Of a stretch of 64,000 nucleotides of DNA, positions 58,801-64,000 are shown piece by piece. Origin of the DNA: Climacium dendroides (lineage: Eukaryota; Streptophyta; Bryopsida; Hypnales; Climaciaceae); NCBI GenBank assembly GCA_950106755.1, contig OX467086.1, forward strand, positions 13,720,001-13,784,000, given 5' to 3'. The position numbers and the translations under genes were made by a program. The notes under the pieces were generated by a model that saw only the letters and a list, made by a program, of their open reading frames with translations, was not told the DNA's origin and did not search any database. Position 1 is the first letter of the stretch; every line of letters starts with the position of its first letter.

Positions 58801-59359
58801 AACCCTAAACCTCACAACGCCTAAACCTCCACCTCTTTCGCTATCCCTTAGCGATTCCCATACAGATGCAACCATCCGACACAGCGCTCCACCTACTTAT
58901 ATTCTCAGCAGGCTGCGCAACCCGATAATTTCCATGGAGCCACTTCTTCAATATAATTTCACGATAACATCACGAAACTACTGACACAAAGAGAAGACAC
59001 TATACCTGTCTCTCTTGAGCCGAGTCGTGAGTCGACGTCCTGAGAATACCCGAGAACGTCCCAATCTGTTCAAATTTTCCATCCTCGGCCAGCGAATGCT
59101 CCAGCACGAACGAAATCTTTCTAGCTCCGGCAGCGGCACCAGCAGCAGCAGGAGCTCGAGAAGGCTTCTTTATTATGCTCTCTGCGTACTCGGGCTCCAC
59201 CTTGTTGCTGTCCGCGACCTTGGTCTTGATGATCGGGGGCACCTCGCCTACGAAGCCCCATTCGTCGGCGTCTTCGGGAAGCTCGTCCGATTGGAAGGAG
59301 AAAACGCCGGAAATGGCGATCGCGGATAGTAACAGCAGCGAGAAGAGGAGACGATTCAT
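55864..59359 (-). CDS. EMC10: ER membrane protein complex subunit 10 (EMC10)
   Basis: Eight exons on the minus strand: 59006-59359, 57819-57881, 57513-57605, 57267-57314, 56739-56810, 56565-56623, 56300-56414 and 55864-56019. All introns obey GT-AG and the frame is continuous, giving 319 aa. The start at 59,359 gives a signal peptide, MNRLLFSLLLLSAIAISGVF. The lumenal domain includes ISFVLEHSL, GTFSGILRT, VITKLRLSRNPMSKAEKQAF, DGFYTVRMPAN, VLASVKARCLAA, GNLIGVGYSPIGDCSFPRP and EQAPR. The end is FWQKYWMYIVPFAFIAINAL, the characteristic EMC10 membrane anchor, followed by a Gly/Pro-rich cytosolic tail. Known EMC inserts and stabilises transmembrane proteins at the ER, with EMC10 on its lumenal side. 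Intron 1 holds a tandem repeat and the intron between exons 4 and 5 holds a MITE, yet the coding frame is intact. Confidence 0.93.
56925..57217. mobile_element. MITE with perfect 28-bp terminal inverted repeats in an EMC10 intron
   Basis: Positions 56,925-56,952 and 57,190-57,217 are exact reverse complements over 28 bp (left arm starts CTACACTAAAATTGG). The element lies in the intron 56,811-57,266. If the outermost C/G is excluded the ends are CACTAAAATTGG with TA on both sides, compatible with a TA target-site duplication. The interior is rich in TAGTGTTAG-type subrepeats. Perfect arms suggest recent insertion. Confidence 0.92.
58141..58990. repeat. Tandem repeat of about four diverged units in EMC10 intron 1
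   Basis: Units begin with (GA)AACCCTAAATCTCACAACGC-like sequence near 58,141, 58,417, 58,601 and 58,801. Each continues with CTTAGGGCTTCCCAT, CAGATGCAATCATCC(A)ACACAGCGCTCC, CAGGCNGTGCAACAGAGCA and CACTTGGAAA..ATTTCACGA..GATCACGA blocks. Spacing is irregular (about 276, 184 and 200 bp). The array reaches almost to the exon 1 splice donor at 59,005. Confidence 0.8.
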
Positions 59360-60534
59360 GATGGGTGCGAGAGAGGTTGGATGGTTTTGGCTATGGCGGT
59401 TCCATACACCAAGGGCGCTGCAAATTCGTTGAGCACCACCGAGGAGTACAATACACAGGGGGTCTCGGAGTCTTGGACGGACGGAGAGAGGACGGAGCGT
59501 GGACGGAGGGTCGCCTCGTTCTCCTTCCACTCCTGTTGTGGAAATGACATTGAGAGTATGGTATGGTAGAGGTACCTATTTCTGATAACTTAACCCTTAT
59601 CCCAAAGTGACATGGAATTTCTTCAAATGAAGAAACAGTGCACCAAGTGTTCAATTTTGAAATTTTTTTAACACAAATTGGGGGATTTGTAGGAGAATTA
59701 AACTGTACAAAAGGAAAGTATACAAGTCCCTTGATCACGTCAAAAAATTTGAACCGATGATTTTACTCTTTAGCATATTTTTTTAATGACAGAATGCTCT
59801 CTACATCCCAAAAAAGGAGTAGTTAGTTGGGTTCTTTTGCCTTCGAGCACCCAATATGGAGGTGAAACTTTGAAATTTCTTGTCGAGTGGAACTAATAAA
59901 TTCTTCCTCGGCAAACGAATTGCCATGTCCACTTTAGAAATTAACAAAATGACAAACACTCTGGCATATGCAATGTCCTTTTCAGAGGTAGGTCACAACA
60001 CTTCAAACGGGTATCTTTTGTTGCAGAAATTTCGCAAAATTTCTAAAATGACAAATTCCAGAATTTGAGCGGGCCACAACTTCAAAACAATGCACTGACC
60101 TTCCCTAATTTTCTAGGGGTGAATTCAACAACTAGGTGCAGAGAAATTGTCGCTCAAATCCTGAATCCTTTGTCACCTGTAGCACGCCTCGTGAACAATT
60201 GGGTGGACTTTGTGGAAACAATCCCCATAGAGAAGACTGTGCAATTGAAATTGCACAGGAGGCCACTATGGAAAGTTAGAAGTGGACGATGCCTTCTATA
60301 TGCAAAAACTAGCTAGTGGACGGGCATCTTTTCCAACCCTATGAATAGACCGGCAGTTAGCAACTATCACTATGACCACACTTATGACTGATTAGTTTAG
60401 TATGTGAAAGGAAATTTGGGGAGCAAAATGCAACCATTCCATTAGTATTGAACACGTCCAAAAAAAGGGCACAAGTACATACCAAAAGTTGTGCATATAC
60501 AAGGGAAAGAGTCTCTAGTTTAATCCACAAATGC
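59360..60534. other. EMC10 5' flank and intergenic sequence
   Basis: 59,360-59,560 is GC-rich and is the presumed EMC10 5' UTR and promoter. No TATA box was recognised. The rest shows only short open frames without motifs. Confidence 0.5.
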
Positions 60535-61713
60535 GATATCAATGCATGAAACTATGAAAGGGTGATTCATGTTATTCCTCCACTTATTTAAATGTACACT
60601 CTAAAGCCTAAAGCCTAAACCCTAAATCCATGTTATTCCTCCACTCATTTAAATGTACACTCTAAATCCTAAAGCCTAAAGCCTAAACCCTAAATTTATT
60701 TTAAACTTTACATCAATTATCAAAAACATTACTGCGGAGTGTAGAATATGTTTGAACTTCAATTCGCTTTGAATGTAATTATCAAAATGCACTAAACATG
60801 TAATCCTCATTGACTTATTCATTTATGTTTTGAATGTTTATAGGGTTTAGGACATAAATTATAATATGCCACTGTATGAAAGTGGAACATTCAATTATAA
60901 CTTGAACTATTTATTTAAATTTTGTTGTAAAATGCATTGGTAGTGCAAAATATCAAGGTACATATAGTACAAGAAATTGTATTATTTTTTTATTCCATTA
61001 GAAGATGTTGCTAAAAGCACTCTAAGGACTTTAATGTAATTTAATGTACTATAGTGTAGATGGAGATTAAATCTTGCATTCATACAACAAAAATTGAATT
61101 CAAGTTCTTATGCCATTTTTAAATCCAATCTATTTGTGGCTTTTCAAAATGTACTTTACAATTTATTTAAGTGAACTTTTAATATGATTTTCTCTCAATG
61201 ATCTAGTGTATTTGAGACTCATTTTTAGGAACTTCAACATTATGGGAAGTGAAGATTGCAATAGGTATCCTTATACAAAATTTTGATTAAAAAAATCATA
61301 GTGATTTTATTTCTAAAATCAGATTTTTTATTTTTGTTGGTAAAATTAGACGTAGAGAATAATTTTCAAAATAAAAACAATTAAAATTAATAAATTGATA
61401 AAGTTATGTATAATTTCAAAATTTTGACGACATCCAAATTTGATGCTTTAGGCATTTAGGGGTTAAAATCTAATGATTTACTCCAATCAAATCTATATTC
61501 CCTTTAAAAGATTGAAATGCAATTGTTTTGAAAAATGAATGAATATTATATAATATACATGCTCAATTTTTGTGATAGTTTAGGAGTTCTTGGGGACATG
61601 GGTCATTCTCCATTTCTTGAATATTGCACCATCTATTGAAATTGCTTGTACTATTCAAGTATATTGGTATTGGTGATTTGAATTTTGGCACGTATCCTAA
61701 GGGCTAAGGTTAA

Positions 61714-62646
61714 CCCCTAAAGGACCATTGTCCCTTCGGGGGACAAATTGGATTTCGGGCAGGTACCTATGGGCTGAAATTTTGTCATGATTTTTTGAAA
61801 CTTTTTTTGAAGATAGAAAAACTGATGAGCTTTGTGGGAATATAATTTTTTTCACATTTGATGCCCGGAAACAAAAGTTATGACCAAATAAGCTTAAAGT
61901 AGGGGACGGGGGGCAGTCCGGGCAGAAAAAAAAATTTGAAAAAATTTGAATTTTTCTTTTTTGGATTTTTTTTCTTTTAGATTATATTTTTGTCTGCATG
62001 GGAAGCTTTGATTCATTCCATTTGGACTTATTATGAGAAAGTTACGGACAATCTTGTTTATCGGGCAGTTAGAGCATCTTCCTGAAAAAATAACTTATAG
62101 AATTCATTTCTGAATGCAATTTTTACAATTTTTCTGAAATACAAATTTTACATGATTTTGTTTGCTTGCTAGAACAATCCCACCATTGGAATTAGCGCAT
62201 TTTAATTCCATCTTAAAGATATTAATAATTTAGATTTTCCTTCATTCTCATACCTACTTCTATTTAACAATTTTTTTAAGCATGAAAATTAATCTTTCTC
62301 TTAAAATTTTCTTTTTCCCTAGATTCTCAACTCAATTTCCCACAATAAGGATTTAAAGCTCAAAATTCTATAGTGCAAAAAATTTAAGTTAAAAAAGTTC
62401 AAAGTCAAATAATCCAGTCCTGCAAGGTGCTGAAAAAAATGTTTTTTTCTTTTTAAACGCAAATATCTTTTAATCTATGTGGTCAAAATTTCTGAAATTT
62501 TTTCCACACATTTTCATATTAGTAAGGTATAAGATCCTACGGTTGGATGTGTAAAAAAATTAATTTTCAAATTTTTTTACTCTTTGCTACAGAAATGGCA
62601 GTTTTGAGTGTTTTTTGGCAGAAATAAGGCCTTGGTCCTTTAGGGG
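61714..62646 (+). mobile_element. TTAA-flanked non-autonomous element (933 bp) nested in the long-TIR element
   Basis: Flanked by TTAA at 61,710-61,713 and 62,647-62,650. Left end CCCCTAAAGGACCATTGTCC, right end GGTCCTTTAGGGG. The outermost 14 bases are perfect inverted repeats. It is closely similar along its full length to 54,048-54,979. Because both copies contain the same non-coding interior, they come from one non-autonomous family. Confidence 0.92.
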
Positions 62647-63345
62647 TTAAATTTAGAGAAACCCATCAAATCATTTAATAAACACTTTATATTTTGTATA
62701 TTACAACAAGATGATTTTTTAATATTATTTTTGGTGTACAAGTATATTAGAAATATACCTATATGAGGTCCATAATTGATTAATTGTTGTACATGAGATG
62801 CCATAAAAAATAAGGTCAATTACATTCTTTACAACCCGGTTAAATACCAATTTTTCTAGAATCAAACAGATTCTTGAGGATTTACATTTTAAGATGTACA
62901 AATAGGAAGAAGGATACAAAATAACTACATAAAAACTTGAATTCAATTTTTGTTGTATGAATGCAAGATTTAATCTCCATCTACACTATAGTACATTAAA
63001 TTACATTAAAGTCCTTAGAGTGCTTTTAGCAACATCTTCTAATGGAATAAAAAAATAATACAATTTCTTGTACTATGTGTACCTTGATATTTTGCACTAC
63101 CAATGCATTTTACAACAAAATTTAAATAAATAGTTCAAGTTATAATTGAATGTTCCACTTTCATACAATGGCATATAATAATTTATGTCCTAAACCCTAT
63201 AAACATTCAAAACATAAATGAATAAGTCAATGAGGATTACATGTTTAGTGCATTTTGATAATTACATTCAAAGCGAATTGAAGTTCAAACATATTCTACA
63301 CTCCGCAATAATGTTTTTGATAATTGATGTAAAGTTTAAAATAAA

Positions 63346-63422
63346 TTTAGGGTTTAGGGTTTAGGGTTTAGGATTTAGGGTTTAGGATTTAGGGTTTAGG
63401 ATTTAGGCTTTAGGCTTTAGAG
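63346..63422. repeat. Telomere-like TTTAGGG run, 11 units
   Basis: Eleven 7-bp units: five exact TTTAGGG, three TTTAGGA, two TTTAGGC and one TTTAGAG. It lies in the right arm of the long-TIR element, with a shorter counterpart (CCTAAAG, CCTAAAC and CCTAAAT units) in the left arm near 60,600-60,695. Confidence 0.92.
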
Positions 63423-63486
63423 TGTACATTTAAATGAGTGGAGGACTAACATGAATCACCCTTTCATAGTTTCATGCATTGATGTC

Positions 63487-64000
63487 ACATAGGATGCTTG
63501 TAGTATTAAATACAATTGTTTGAAAAATGATTTGTACTTTTTAGAATCCAATGTCTTAGCAAATGAAGACTTTTGAGGAGGAAGAGAAAAATAAATAAAA
63601 ATAAAAATAAATTTATGGGGGGTCCGCTGAAGGCGGATGGCTTGGTTTGTCCATCCACCCGTTCGCCTATCCACTTGTGTGAGTGCGACTAGGCAGACTT
63701 CGTTGTAGTTTTTATATTTCCCACATGAGTGCCGAATTGTGTCTCCGAAGGCCCAAGCCGTCCGCTAGGGAAAAAAAACATGTTCTGGTACATCCCTTTT
63801 CAGGGCATCATTCTATCAATTTCCAATCAAGTTGTATCTTATTTCGGAGGAGAATTATCTTCTTGCTACAGCCTGTTCCATATCTTTCTAATTATGTCGT
63901 AATCACCTTTTTCTTATCTTTTTCAATCCAAAGTCTAGCAAAGTACCAGATGCAAAGTTAGATCGTTGCAATTGACTGATACATCTAATTTTGTATGTGT
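63487..64000. other. Window end, no gene recognised
   Basis: Mixed-composition sequence with short open frames only. No recognisable motif. Confidence 0.4.

Larger units (their letters stand above)
60535..63486. mobile_element. Long-TIR (foldback or MULE-like) element with telomere-like repeats in its arms
   Basis: The left arm (60,535 to about 61,112) and right arm (about 62,928-63,486) are inverted copies with only occasional mismatches. Ends are GATATCAATGCATGAAACTA and, inverted, GACATCAATGCATGAAACTA. Each arm holds a run of TTTAGGG-type units near its outer end. The left arm has an extra duplication of the block CATGTTATTCCTCCACT(C/T)ATTTAAATGTACACTCTAAA. The interior (61,113-62,927) encodes no recognisable protein and contains a 933-bp TTAA element. 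Arms of this length suit a foldback or TIR-MULE element. I could not find a convincing target-site duplication. Confidence 0.82.

Noticed and set aside
61714..62646. Assignment of the 933-bp elements to LTR or SINE classes
   Set aside because: There is no tRNA-like head, no poly-A tail and no LTR pair. The TTAA flanks and inverted ends point to a DNA transposon.
1..64000. Search for tRNA, rRNA and snRNA genes
   Set aside because: No cloverleaf with A and B boxes and no conserved rRNA segment was noticed on either strand, though reading by eye could miss a tRNA with an intron.

Overview
This is a eukaryotic nuclear window from a streptophyte (green plant lineage) that very probably makes swimming sperm. 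The evidence is plant-type genes with GT-AG introns, a plant-type histone octamer (CGCGGATC) upstream of an H2A gene, a GT37 cell-wall fucosyltransferase, plant-type telomere-like TTTAGGG runs, and a 13-exon gene encoding a DPY30-GAF flagellar radial-spoke-type protein. The last would be useless in a plant without motile cells. A decayed Ty3/gypsy-like element carrying a cytosine DNA methyltransferase recalls reports from charophyte algae, so a charophyte (for example a Chara-like alga) or a seed-free land plant is my best guess. Species cannot be fixed from sequence reading alone.

Layout. Bases 1-12,251 hold two diverged, same-strand copies (A and B) of a Mutator-like transposase gene. Both have a spliced intron at the same place, a C-terminal SWIM zinc finger and a SUMO-consensus/SIM-like N-terminal motif, and both are broken by in-frame stops. 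Between them lie a foldback hairpin and a ~137-bp tandem array built on the palindrome CCTCGGCGCCGAGG. Bases 12,880-17,760 hold the minus-strand gypsy-like remnant (integrase, RNase H, reverse transcriptase, then methyltransferase), itself invaded by a foldback element. Bases 17,770-24,598 are AT-rich with no recognised gene.

Bases 24,599-32,407 hold the RSP2-like gene. It is followed by a 49-bp minisatellite, a CpG-rich stretch, and the GT37 gene (37,021-39,172). Bases 41,600-43,290 carry a decayed Crypton-like tyrosine recombinase on the minus strand. A two-exon histone H2A gene (47,170-47,793, minus) has a recognisable promoter. An eight-exon EMC10 gene (55,864-59,359, minus) is complete and holds a perfect-TIR MITE in one intron and a tandem repeat in another. 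Around it are three ~0.9-kb elements with TTAA flanks and CCCCTA-type ends, one nested inside another, and a ~2.95-kb element with ~0.55-kb inverted arms containing telomere-like repeats.

The four intact genes (RSP2-like, GT37, H2A, EMC10) are unrelated housekeeping or motility genes and form no operon or obvious pathway. They sit as islands, several with CpG-rich surroundings, in AT-rich repeat-dominated DNA. Exon coordinates were assigned by hand from reading frame, GT/AG signals and recall of family sequence; no alignment or splice predictor was run.
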